From: Pseudocoprococcus catus
Lineage (GTDB): Bacteria; Bacillota; Clostridia; Lachnospirales; Lachnospiraceae
DNA length: 37,050 nucleotides
Direction of reading: 5' to 3'
NCBI RefSeq assembly: GCF_902381825.1
Contig: NZ_LR698973.1
Location: forward strand, 3,015,662-3,052,711
In this document: piece after piece, positions 7,671 through 15,343 of the stretch
How the letters are laid out: every line of letters begins with the position of its first letter
How positions within the stretch are numbered: position 1 is the first letter of the stretch
The notes under the pieces: generated by a model
Told to the model about the DNA's origin: nothing
The model's input: only the letters and a program-made list of their open reading frames with translations
The model's database searches: none
Position numbers and translations under genes: made by a program

Positions 7671-7688
7671 ACAATTGCAATCAATTGT
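7671..7688. repeat. Small palindrome upstream of thiG
   Basis: ACAATTG (7671-7677) and CAATTGT (7682-7688) form a 7-bp inverted repeat around CAAT. It lies between the larger palindromes and the hexamer repeat. It could be another protein site or a weak hairpin. Confidence 0.4.
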
Positions 7689-7728
7689 CAATGGAAATAG
7701 TGACAGAGAACAGCTGAGCTTTAGAAAA

Positions 7729-7824
7729 GCGAAAGCAAAAGTGAAAGTAAAAGCAGAAGTAAAAGTAAGAGCAAAAGTAAATGCAGAAGCGAAAATAAAA
7801 GCAGAAGCAAAAACAAAAATGAAA
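7729..7824 (+). repeat. Degenerate hexanucleotide tandem repeat upstream of thiG
   Basis: Sixteen consecutive 6-bp units follow the pattern G/A, C/T, then four bases that are nearly all purines, mostly A (for example GCGAAA, GCAAAA, GTGAAA, GTAAAA, GCAGAA). The array ends 13 nt before the thiG start. One frame reads as alternating Lys/Glu and Ala/Val codons without any upstream ATG or ribosome site. It is not CRISPR, having no spacers. Function unknown. Confidence 0.85.
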
Positions 7825-7837
7825 GTGGGGAACAACT

Positions 7838-8611
7838 ATGCAGAATAAAGATACATGGACATTGGGAGGTCATACATTTACGTCAAGATTTATTCTCGGT
7901 TCAGGCAAATACAACCTGAATCTGATCCGTGCAGCTGTAGAAGATGCCGGCGCAGAGATTATTACACTGGCACTTCGTCGTGTCAATACTCGTAAAGAAG
8001 AGAATATTCTGGATTATATTCCGGAAGGGGTTACACTGCTGCCGAACACTTCCGGTGCGCGAAATGCCGAAGAGGCTGTTCGTTTGGCAAGACTGGCACG
8101 TGAAATGGGATGCGGTGATTTTGTCAAAGTAGAAATCATGCATGATTCCAAATACCTTCTGCCGGATAATTATGAAACAATTAAGGCTACAGAGATTCTG
8201 GCTAAGGAAGGTTTCATTGTTATGCCTTATATGTATCCGGATCTGAATGCAGCCAGAGATATGGTGAATGCCGGTGCGGCCTGCATTATGCCGTTGGCTT
8301 CTCCAATCGGTTCCAACAAGGGCCTTGCAACAAAGGAATTTATTCAGATCCTGATCGATGAAATTGATCTTCCGATTATTGTGGATGCCGGTATCGGTCG
8401 CCCGTCACAGGCATGTGAAGCCATGGAAATGGGTGCAACAGCGATCATGGCCAATACAGCTATTGCAACTGCAGGCGATATCCCGGCTATGGCTGGCGCT
8501 TTCAAGAACGCCATCGCAGCAGGTCGTGCCGCTTATCTTTCAGGTCTTGGACGTGTCCTTCACAGAGGCGCCTCTGCATCTGATCCTCTGACAGGATTTT
8601 TACATGACTAA
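7838..8611 (+). CDS. thiG: Thiazole synthase ThiG
   Basis: The TIM-barrel enzyme (257 aa) joins 1-deoxy-D-xylulose 5-phosphate, dehydroglycine from ThiH and sulfur from ThiS thiocarboxylate to form the thiazole phosphate. The Schiff-base lysine is in DFVKVEI (K97). Other family blocks are [23 protein letters not shown], and [31 protein letters not shown] for the phosphate site. It is the normal length. The ribosome site is weak (AGTGGGG), unusual next to its neighbours, and directly follows the hexamer repeat. ThiH overlaps or abuts the end. Confidence 0.96.
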   Translation: MQNKDTWTLGGHTFTSRFILGSGKYNLNLIRAAVEDAGAEIITLALRRVNTRKEENILDYIPEGVTLLPNTSGARNAEEAVRLARLAREMGCGDFVKVEIMHDSKYLLPDNYETIKATEILAKEGFIVMPYMYPDLNAARDMVNAGAACIMPLASPIGSNKGLATKEFIQILIDEIDLPIIVDAGIGRPSQACEAMEMGATAIMANTAIATAGDIPAMAGAFKNAIAAGRAAYLSGLGRVLHRGASASDPLTGFLHD

Positions 8612-8624
8612 GGGGGCGCTTGAA

Positions 8625-9881
8625 ATGGGAAATGAAGAATACATCATTCAGTGGGATGATATGACTCCTGAAGCAAAGGCAAAAAAAGAACGATTGGAGC
8701 AGGATCCTTCTTTCAGAACAGACCATATGGCTTATATGGAAGGCATGGATCAGATTTCAACAGATATCAGGGATAAGGTTATGAGCCAGGTGGAGAGCTA
8801 TGATGAGAAAGTGTATACAGCTGCGGATGTGCAGGCTGCACTGGCTCATGATGTCTGTTCCATCGAGGATTTCAAGGCACTGCTTTCACCGGCGGCACAG
8901 CCATTTCTGGAACAGATGGCAGAAAAAGCTGCTGTGGAGCGCCGTAACCATTTCGGCAACAGTGTGTATCTTTTCACACCGCTTTATATTGCCAATTACT
9001 GTGAAAATTATTGCGTTTACTGTGGTTTTAACTGTTATAACCATATTCACCGCAAGAAATTGAACATGCAGGAAATCGAGCATGAAATGAAAGTCATTGC
9101 AGATTCCGGTATTGAGGAAATCCTGATGCTGACAGGCGAGAGCAGACATATGAGTGATGTGAAATACATCGGTGAGGCCTGTAAACTGGCCAGCAAGTAT
9201 TTCAGAAATGTAGGTCTTGAGATTTATCCGGTCAATGTGGATGAATATAAGTACCTTCATGAATGCGGTGCGGATTATATCACTGTTTTCCAGGAAACCT
9301 ATAACCCGGACAAATACGAAACGCTGCATCTGATGGGCCATAAGCGTGTATGGCCGTATCGTTTTGAAGCTCAGGAAAGAGCTTTAATGGGCGGTATGCG
9401 CGGTGTCGGATTCTCAGCTTTACTGGGGCTGGATGATTTCAGAAAGGATGCCCTGGCAACAGCGCTGCATGTATATTATCTGCAGCGAAAATATCCGCAT
9501 GCTGAGATGTCTTTGTCCTGCCCGAGACTGCGTCCGATCATTAATAATGACAAGATCAATCCGAAGGATGTCCATGAGACACAGTTGTGTCAGATTCTCT
9601 GTGCGTATCGTATTTTCCTGCCATATGCGGGTATTACAGTCTCTTCAAGAGAGGTGGCAAGATTCCGTGATCACATCATCCGCTTTGCGGCAACCAAGAT
9701 TTCAGCAGGTGTCAGCACCGGTATAGGTGACCATGAGGAAAAATATACCGGCAAGGAGAATGAAGCTGAGAGTGGTGATGAGCAGTTTGAAATTGCGGAT
9801 AACCGCAGCCTTCAGGAAATTTATGATGCCATCAAGGATCAGGGGCTTCAGCCTGTGCTGAATGAATACATCTATGTCTAG
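8625..9881 (+). CDS. thiH: 2-iminoacetate synthase ThiH (tyrosine lyase, radical SAM)
   Basis: ThiH (418 aa) cleaves tyrosine by radical SAM chemistry to give dehydroglycine (2-iminoacetate) for ThiG. The cluster motif CENYCVYC supplies C126, C130 and C133 after the conserved LFTPLYIANY. TGESRHMSDVKYI and TVFQETYNPDKYETLHLMG are ThiH-specific. Use of ThiH rather than the glycine oxidase ThiO fits an oxygen-sensitive anaerobe. I prefer ATG 8625, 8 nt after AAGGGGG; an in-frame ATG at 8604 overlapping thiG is possible and would add seven residues. Its end overlaps tenI. Confidence 0.95.
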   Translation: MGNEEYIIQWDDMTPEAKAKKERLEQDPSFRTDHMAYMEGMDQISTDIRDKVMSQVESYDEKVYTAADVQAALAHDVCSIEDFKALLSPAAQPFLEQMAEKAAVERRNHFGNSVYLFTPLYIANYCENYCVYCGFNCYNHIHRKKLNMQEIEHEMKVIADSGIEEILMLTGESRHMSDVKYIGEACKLASKYFRNVGLEIYPVNVDEYKYLHECGADYITVFQETYNPDKYETLHLMGHKRVWPYRFEAQERALMGGMRGVGFSALLGLDDFRKDALATALHVYYLQRKYPHAEMSLSCPRLRPIINNDKINPKDVHETQLCQILCAYRIFLPYAGITVSSREVARFRDHIIRFAATKISAGVSTGIGDHEEKYTGKENEAESGDEQFEIADNRSLQEIYDAIKDQGLQPVLNEYIYV

Positions 9882-10455
9882 CCGCAGTTATGCCCATATG
9901 ATGGCAGTAACAAATCGCCATCTATGTGACAGAGATTTTCTGGAACAGATAGAATTTCTGGCATCCACAGATATCGATGCCATCATTCTTCGAGAAAAAG
10001 ATATGACACCAGATGAATATGAGCATCTGGCAAAGGATGTGCTGATGATATGTCATGAGCATCATAAGAAATGTATTCTGCATTCATTTGCGGAAGTGGC
10101 TGCAAAGCTGAATTGTGAGAATATCCACCTGCCGCTGCCTGTTTTGATGGAGCTGTCGGAAAAAGATGCGTTAGAGGGCTTTAAGCATATCGGTACATCT
10201 GTACACTCTGTGGAAGATGCTTTGGCAGCTGAAAAGGCAGGAGCTACCTGTCTGACAGCCGGGCACATTTTTGATACTGACTGCAAAAAAGGATTGCCGG
10301 GAAGAGGACTGACATTTCTCGAAAATGTCTGTCACAGGACGAAGCTTCCGGTTTATGCCATCGGCGGCATTACACCGGAAAATCTGGAAGTGGTGAGACA
10401 TGCAGGGGCTGTTGGCGGATGTATGATGTCATTGTCTATGAAGATCAGAGAATAG
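9862..10455 (+). CDS. tenI: Thiazole tautomerase TenI-like (ThiE/TenI family)
   Basis: This 197-aa TIM-barrel protein of the thiamine phosphate synthase/TenI superfamily is usually labelled ThiE. The segment GHIFDTDCKKGLPGRGL (residues 134-150) has the histidine (H135) and DCKKG-GRG pattern I associate with Bacillus subtilis TenI, the thiazole tautomerase, rather than the ThiE loop. AIGGITPENL is the phosphate-binding end. It overlaps thiH by 20 bp. With ThiS, F, G and H it completes the thiazole branch. The start is uncertain because no clear ribosome site precedes it; 9862 and 9874 are both possible. Confidence 0.85.
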   Translation: MNTSMSSRSYAHMMAVTNRHLCDRDFLEQIEFLASTDIDAIILREKDMTPDEYEHLAKDVLMICHEHHKKCILHSFAEVAAKLNCENIHLPLPVLMELSEKDALEGFKHIGTSVHSVEDALAAEKAGATCLTAGHIFDTDCKKGLPGRGLTFLENVCHRTKLPVYAIGGITPENLEVVRHAGAVGGCMMSLSMKIRE

Positions 10456-10510
10456 AAGTTAGTTGTATCGTACCATTGATTATCTGGGTGTCATATGGCT
10501 AAAAAACAAG

Positions 10511-10554
10511 GCTGCCGTTTTCATGATAAAATACATGAAGCGGCAGCTTTCTTT
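10511..10554 (+). terminator. Terminator of the thi operon
   Basis: GCTGCCG (10511-10517) pairs with CGGCAGC (10541-10547), with an inner TTCATG/CATGAA stem, followed by a T-rich run TTTCTTTCT. It closes the thiS-tenI operon. Confidence 0.85.
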
Positions 10555-10664
10555 CTGCCCTTATATTGTTATTTGTTCGGTGAAATGGTAAAATCAGAAT
10601 AAGATTGAAGTATAAAAGTCGGTGAATTTAAGCAGATCATCCTGGGGGAAAGGAGGCAGCAGTC

Positions 10665-12188
10665 ATGCAGAAAAAAACATATATCGCCATTGATCTGAAA
10701 TCTTTTTATGCATCTGTGGAGTGCGTTGAGCGTGGCAAGGATCCAATGACAACATGCCTGGTGGTGGCTGATCCCAGCCGAACAGAGAAGACAATCTGTC
10801 TGGCAGTGTCTCCGGCACTGAAAGCTTACGGTATTTCGGGAAGAGCGCGATTGTTTGAGGTGGTACAGAGAGTCAGAGAAGTGAATGCCGCCCGTCGCAG
10901 ACAGGCTTCGGGGCATGAACTGACAGGCAGCAGCAGTGATGCCAATGTACTCAAATATTCTTCCAACATGGCACTGGATTATATTACTGCGCCGCCTCAG
11001 ATGGCCCACTATATGGAAGTCTCCACGCAGATTTATCAGGTGTATCTGAAATATTTTGCGCCGGAGGATATGCATGTTTATTCAATAGATGAGGTGATGA
11101 TCGATGCCACGCAGTATCTGGCGCTTTATCAGATGACGGCCAGAGAACTGGCCATGAAAGTCATTCTTGATATTCTGGTGACAACAGGGATCACGGCTAC
11201 CGCGGGAATCGGTACGAATCTTTATCTGTGTAAGGTGGCCATGGATATTGGGGCTAAGCATACAAAGGCGGATGTTAATGGCGTGCGGATTGCGGAACTG
11301 AATGAGCGGAGTTATCGGGAGATGCTCTGGAACCACCGCCCTTTGACGGATTTCTGGCGCGTGGGACGGGGCTATGCCAGAAAGCTGGAGGAAGTGGGCA
11401 TTTATACCATGGGAGATATTGCCAGATGTTCCATGGGCGGACCGGATGATTATTACAATGAAGATTTGCTGTATCGTCTTTTGGGTGTGAATGCGGAACT
11501 TTTGATCGATCACGCCTGGGGATGGGAACCTTGTACTATGGCGGCGATCAAGGCCTATAAACCGAGAAGCAGTAGCCTTGGTTCCGGTCAGGTGCTGCAG
11601 TGTCCATATGTATTTGACCAGGCACGGTTGGTGGTCCGGGAGATGACAGATATGCTTGTCCTTGATCTGGTAGAGAAGCGACTGATGACGGACCAGCTTG
11701 TACTGACCGTGGGATATGATATTGATAATCTGACCAATCCTGAAATTGCAAAAGCATACAGAGGTGCGGTGACAACCGATCGTTATGGCAGAAAAATGCC
11801 GAAACATGCCCACGGGACGGTCAACTTAAAAGGAGCCTCTTCTTCTTCAAAAGTGATCCTGGAGGCGGTGATGGATCTTTTTGACCGGATTGTTAATCCG
11901 AAGCTGCTTGTCCGGAGGATTTATGTCACAGCGAATCATGTGGCGGATGAAAAGACAGTTTCCATGAAAACGGAATTTGAGCAGATGAATCTGTTCGTGG
12001 ATTATGCGGCACGTGAAGCTGAACAAAAGGCAGAATCGGAGCGACTGGCCAGAGAACGCAAATTGCAGGAGGCATCATTGGCCATCAAGAAGAAATTTGG
12101 CAAAAATGCTATTTTAAAAGGCATGAATCTGGAAGAAGGGGCAACAGCCAGACAGAGAAACAGTCAGATTGGAGGCCATAAGGCGTGA
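10665..12188 (+). CDS. Y-family translesion DNA polymerase (UvrX/UmuC-like)
   Basis: This error-prone Y-family polymerase has 507 aa. The first catalytic motif IDLKSFYASVE is near residue 10 and the second, VYSIDEVMID, near residue 142, so both metal-binding sites are intact. TAGIGTNLYLCKVAMDIGAKH matches the palm/thumb of the family, and QMNLF at residues 440-444 looks like a beta-clamp-binding motif. The charged C-terminal tail (KKKFGKNAILKGMNLEEG) is typical of the UvrX/YqjW group rather than DinB. AAGGAGG lies upstream. A YolD-like gene follows with stop and start sharing bases, as in known polymerase-YolD pairs. Known members act in DNA damage tolerance. Confidence 0.92.
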   Translation: MQKKTYIAIDLKSFYASVECVERGKDPMTTCLVVADPSRTEKTICLAVSPALKAYGISGRARLFEVVQRVREVNAARRRQASGHELTGSSSDANVLKYSSNMALDYITAPPQMAHYMEVSTQIYQVYLKYFAPEDMHVYSIDEVMIDATQYLALYQMTARELAMKVILDILVTTGITATAGIGTNLYLCKVAMDIGAKHTKADVNGVRIAELNERSYREMLWNHRPLTDFWRVGRGYARKLEEVGIYTMGDIARCSMGGPDDYYNEDLLYRLLGVNAELLIDHAWGWEPCTMAAIKAYKPRSSSLGSGQVLQCPYVFDQARLVVREMTDMLVLDLVEKRLMTDQLVLTVGYDIDNLTNPEIAKAYRGAVTTDRYGRKMPKHAHGTVNLKGASSSSKVILEAVMDLFDRIVNPKLLVRRIYVTANHVADEKTVSMKTEFEQMNLFVDYAAREAEQKAESERLARERKLQEASLAIKKKFGKNAILKGMNLEEGATARQRNSQIGGHKA

Positions 12189-12658
12189 TGGATGCAGAAA
12201 TGAAAGAATATCGAACAGGCATCAATGACGGAAAAGAGCGAAGCAGCGGGCCGGATTGGCTGCGGTATGCAGATATCATTGATAAACAGCATCATGTTTC
12301 CAAGAAGCACCCGCCCATGTCCATGGAAGACCGGGCGGCGCAGTTTTCACCTTTTGCGGCGTTGACGGGTTATGAAGCAGCGGTGAAGGAAACCGCCAGA
12401 CTGACGGATGACAGGGAGGAATTGGACGAGGATGAAAAAACACGGCTGAATGCACAGCTGCAGAAGATTTCGGCGCGCTTACAGGAACAGCCTGAGGTGA
12501 TGGTGACGTATTTTGCTCCGGATGAAAGAAAAACAGGCGGTGCAAGGCAGACTTACAGAGGAAGACTAAGGAAAATTGACAGGAACAGAAAAATGTTGAT
12601 AATGGTCGATCAAACAGAGCTGCCAATAGAAAATCTGCTGAATATAGAGTGCGAATGA
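12188..12658 (+). CDS. YolD-like family protein
   Basis: This protein of about 156 aa resembles the YolD-like family, small partners of UvrX-type Y polymerases. RYADIIDKQHHVSKKHPPM and DRAAQFSPFAALTGYEAAV are the recognisable blocks. The C-terminal half (TYRGRLRKIDRNRKMLIMVD) looks like a small beta-rich fold. The start codon is either ATG 12188, overlapping the polymerase stop by one base, or GTG 12185; GGAGG at 12171-12175 serves both. The genes must be co-transcribed. The biochemical role of the family is not established. Confidence 0.85.
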   Translation: MDAEMKEYRTGINDGKERSSGPDWLRYADIIDKQHHVSKKHPPMSMEDRAAQFSPFAALTGYEAAVKETARLTDDREELDEDEKTRLNAQLQKISARLQEQPEVMVTYFAPDERKTGGARQTYRGRLRKIDRNRKMLIMVDQTELPIENLLNIECE

Positions 12659-12724
12659 GCAGGTGTCGGTGTTTACTATAGGCATGAACGGAGAATGATG
12701 GAATCCGGGGCATCGTTTGAACAG

Positions 12725-13456
12725 CTATACTTCCTGGGTTTGCACAATCTGTCCATCAGGAGAAATGATAACAATCTTTAATGGAATATTTTTGCCGCTG
12801 GCCTGGATAGCTTTCTGAACAGCCATAGCCATGCCGCCGCAGCAAGGAACTGTCATGCGGGTCAGGGTAATACGCTTGATATCATTATAGGTGAAAATTT
12901 GTGTCAGCTTCTCACTGTAGTCTACGGCATCAAGTTTTGGACAGCCTACAAGGGTGATATGGTCTTTGATAAATGCCTGATGGAAATTGCCGTAAGCGTA
13001 AGCAGTACAATCTGCGGCAATGAGCAGATCACAGCCGTTGAAATAAGGCGCATTCGGTGCGACAAGTTTAATCTGAACCGGCCACTGGGAAAGCTGACTT
13101 TCAGGAACAGCAGGTGCAGAAGTGGAAGATACGGTATCTGCCTGCGGCTTCTCAGTGTGTTCATGACCGAAGAATGCAGCAGCAGAACCCGGACATCCGC
13201 CTGCGGCAGCATGTTTCCTGGCAGCAAGATGCTTTTGAACGGCTTCATGGTCATAAGCTGCGGCTTCTCGTTCTTCAAAATGAATAGCATCTGCCGGACA
13301 GGCTGGGAGACAATCACCCAGGCCGTCACAGTAGTCTTCGCGGAGAAGCACTGCTTTGCCGTCTCTCAGGCCAATGGCACCTTCGTGACAGGCGTTGACG
13401 CAAAGGGCACAGCCGGTACATTTTTCTGTATCAATGGTAATAATTCTGCGAATCAT
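12725..13456 (-). CDS. 4Fe-4S binding protein of unknown function
   Basis: This 243-aa iron-sulfur protein has a ferredoxin domain at residues 1-60 joined by a low-complexity linker (about 75-120) to an unrecognised C-terminal domain. The first cluster motif is regular (C13, C16, C19, C23). The second is CDGLGDCLPACP (C43, C49, C53), with Leu where a middle cysteine would normally stand. The C-terminal part holds further cysteines in IAADCTAYAYG, VGCPKLDAV and VPCCGGMAMAV that might bind metal or a cofactor. AAGGAGG precedes the start. Related proteins are common in anaerobic Clostridia with no defined reaction. It is convergent with the YolD gene. Confidence 0.85.
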   Translation of the reverse strand: MIRRIITIDTEKCTGCALCVNACHEGAIGLRDGKAVLLREDYCDGLGDCLPACPADAIHFEEREAAAYDHEAVQKHLAARKHAAAGGCPGSAAAFFGHEHTEKPQADTVSSTSAPAVPESQLSQWPVQIKLVAPNAPYFNGCDLLIAADCTAYAYGNFHQAFIKDHITLVGCPKLDAVDYSEKLTQIFTYNDIKRITLTRMTVPCCGGMAMAVQKAIQASGKNIPLKIVIISPDGQIVQTQEV

Positions 13457-13631
13457 AAAAAACCTCCTTATAAAACCTAATTGACTAGGATGGATTTATT
13501 ATAATTCGCTTTGAAGTAAAAGTATGTTGGTTTTACAACGAAATAGTTTAATGTTTTGGCATATTTTGGATGAGGTTTTGGGGGAGGCGTGATGGGATTG
13601 ATGAGGGCTGCATGGAACAGTATGTTTGTTC

Positions 13632-13660
13632 TTGATGATATTTGTTTTTTGTGGTACACT
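13632..13660 (+). promoter_or_regulatory. Candidate sigma-A promoter of trpS
   Basis: TTGATG (13632-13637), a 17-nt spacer and TACACT (13655-13660) lie about 30 bp upstream of the trpS start. The short leader leaves no room for a T-box. Confidence 0.55.
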
Positions 13661-13692
13661 ACAAGGAGTTAGTATGTCCAGGAGGAATGAAG

Positions 13693-14775
13693 ATGAGCAA
13701 AGTTATTTTGACCGGTGACAGACCGACAGGACGTCTGCATGTGGGCCATTATGTAGGTTCACTGAAGCGTCGTGTGGAGCTGCAGAATTCCGGAGAATAT
13801 GATAAAGTTTTTATTATGATCGCAGATGCACAGGCTTTGACGGATAATGCAGACAATCCGGAGAAGGTTCGCCAGAATGTGATCGAGGTGGCACTGGATT
13901 ATATGGCCTGCGGTCTGGATCCTGCTAAGTCCACGCTGTTTATTCAGTCACAGATCGCTGAATTATGTGAGTTATCTTTTTACTATATGAATCTTGTCAC
14001 TGTTTCGAGACTCCAGAGAAACCCTACGGTGAAGTCAGAGATTCAGATGCGTAATTTTGAGACAAGTATTCCGGTTGGGTTCTTTACGTATCCGATCAGT
14101 CAGGCTGCGGATATCACGGCATTTAAGGCCACAACAGTTCCTGTTGGTGAGGATCAGAGCCCGATGATCGAACAGACCAGAGAAATCGTTCACAAGTTCA
14201 ATTCTGTTTATGGTGAAACTCTGGTTGAGCCGAAGATTTTACTGCCGGACAATGAAGCCTGCTTAAGACTGCCTGGTATCGACGGTAAGGCGAAGATGAG
14301 CAAGTCTCTGGGCAATTGTATTTATCTTGCAGAAGATCCGAAGGATATCAAGAAGAAGGTTATGAGTATGTTCACAGACCCGAACCATATCCGTATTGAG
14401 GATCCGGGTTCACTGGAAGGCAATACAGTCTTTACTTATCTGGATGCGTTCTGCAATGACCAGCATTTTGAAGAATATCTGCCGGATTACAAGAATCTGG
14501 ATGAACTGAAAGAACATTATCAGCGCGGCGGTCTCGGCGATGTGAAGGTGAAGAAGTTCCTGAACAACGTGCTTCAGGAAGAACTGGAACCGATCAGAAA
14601 GCGTCGTGAGGAACTTCAGAAGGATATTCCGTATGTCTATGAAGTGCTGAAGAAAGGCAGTGAAGTTGCCAGAGAAACAGCTGCTCAGACGTTGCATGAA
14701 GTCAGAGATGCCATGAAGATCAACTATTTCGATGACATGGAACTGATTCGTTCACAGGCAAAGAAATACGAATAA
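13693..14775 (+). CDS. trpS: Tryptophan--tRNA ligase
   Basis: This class I aminoacyl-tRNA synthetase (360 aa) charges tRNA-Trp. The HIGH-type motif is in [12 protein letters not shown] and the KMSKS motif in [20 protein letters not shown] and [16 protein letters not shown] are conserved TrpRS blocks. The ATG at 13693 has AGGAGG 7 nt upstream; the in-frame ATG at 13687 is too close to that site. The N-terminal [20 protein letters not shown] places it in the TrpRS subtype differing from the Bacillus type (SGIQPSG). It has its own promoter and strong terminator, so it is monocistronic. Confidence 0.97.
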   Translation: MSKVILTGDRPTGRLHVGHYVGSLKRRVELQNSGEYDKVFIMIADAQALTDNADNPEKVRQNVIEVALDYMACGLDPAKSTLFIQSQIAELCELSFYYMNLVTVSRLQRNPTVKSEIQMRNFETSIPVGFFTYPISQAADITAFKATTVPVGEDQSPMIEQTREIVHKFNSVYGETLVEPKILLPDNEACLRLPGIDGKAKMSKSLGNCIYLAEDPKDIKKKVMSMFTDPNHIRIEDPGSLEGNTVFTYLDAFCNDQHFEEYLPDYKNLDELKEHYQRGGLGDVKVKKFLNNVLQEELEPIRKRREELQKDIPYVYEVLKKGSEVARETAAQTLHEVRDAMKINYFDDMELIRSQAKKYE

Positions 14776-14830
14776 AAACGTATTGCACACTGATAAGCTA
14801 AAAGGAAGAGTGCAGTCATGGAAAATTGAT

Positions 14831-14886
14831 AATAGACTTCAAAATGAGTAGTTTGACACAGGCTCATTTTGAAGTCTATTTTTTTG
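14831..14886 (+). terminator. Strong terminator of trpS
   Basis: Perfect 18-bp arms (14831-14848 and 14863-14880) around a 14-nt loop, ending in a T run to 14886. It marks the left edge of the AT-rich island. Confidence 0.92.
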
Positions 14887-14991
14887 AAGTTTTTGCCTGT
14901 ACTCTTTTATTTATATTGTGCTTTTTGAAGTTCAGAAATTTACGGGTTAAACAGGCGTTGTCATTTTATTAATTAAAGTGATGGTTCCTGT

Positions 14992-15234
14992 TTATTTTAT
15001 TTCAGAGTCGAGATGATTGAACTCAGGGGTATCGAAAAAATCTTTTAAGGTAATATTGAGTCCATCACAAATCATTTTAATTGTTAATAGCTTTGGATTG
15101 GTACTTTTTCCATATAAAATATTTTTAATACTGGATGGCGGCAGAGCAGCTAAAGTCGCCAATTTATTGATAGTAATATTGTGTTGTCCGCACAATTCTA
15201 AAATACGGTTTTTGGTAGCAGTATAAGTGTCCAT
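14992..15234 (-). CDS. XRE-family helix-turn-helix regulator
   Basis: This 80-aa single-domain Cro/CI-type DNA-binding protein has the helix-turn-helix in ITINKLATLAALPPSSIKNI (about residues 20-39), followed by the usual SKN-type recognition residues and the helix LLTIKMICDGLNITLKDFF. AAGGAGG lies directly upstream of the ATG on the minus strand. It is divergent from the WG-repeat lipoprotein gene. The shared 110-bp region contains a palindrome inside overlapping promoters, so autoregulation and repression of the divergent genes are likely. There is no ligand-binding domain. Confidence 0.9.
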   Translation of the reverse strand: MDTYTATKNRILELCGQHNITINKLATLAALPPSSIKNILYGKSTNPKLLTIKMICDGLNITLKDFFDTPEFNHLDSEIK

Positions 15235-15271
15235 GCATATCCTCCTTTTTGTTTATTGTAAATGGATTAAA

Positions 15272-15323
15272 TTGACAAAGTAGGCTATACATGCTACTAT
15301 ATAGGCTATAGATAGCCTGTTAA
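15272..15323. promoter_or_regulatory. Overlapping divergent promoters with palindromic operator
   Basis: Plus strand: TTGACA (15272-15277), 17 nt, TACTAT (15295-15300). Minus strand: TTAACA (15323-15318), 16 nt, TATAGT (15301-15296). A palindrome of AGGCTAT and ATAGCCT around AG (15303-15318) fills the minus-strand spacer and overlaps the plus start site. TAGGCTATA also occurs at 15281-15289 and 15302-15310, 21 bp apart, which puts the two copies on the same face of the helix. The XRE protein is the obvious candidate binder. Confidence 0.65.
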
Positions 15324-15343
15324 AATTGAAGGGGGAATACGTT

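Noticed and set aside
7729..7824. CRISPR array
   Set aside because: Units are 6 bp, contiguous and without spacers; no cas genes are present.
7641..7835. Minus-strand 64-codon ORF over the same repeat, rich in Phe and Ala
   Set aside because: No ribosome site precedes it and its composition merely mirrors the repeat.
7660..7848. Small plus-strand ORF reading alternating Lys/Glu and Ala/Val through the hexamer repeat
   Set aside because: It has no ATG before the repeat and no ribosome site; the only in-frame ATG is near the end, overlapping thiG. It is best read as a consequence of the repeat.
13500..13692. T-box riboswitch upstream of trpS
   Set aside because: The predicted promoter lies about 30 bp before the start, and no AGGGTGGNACCGCG-type sequence is present.
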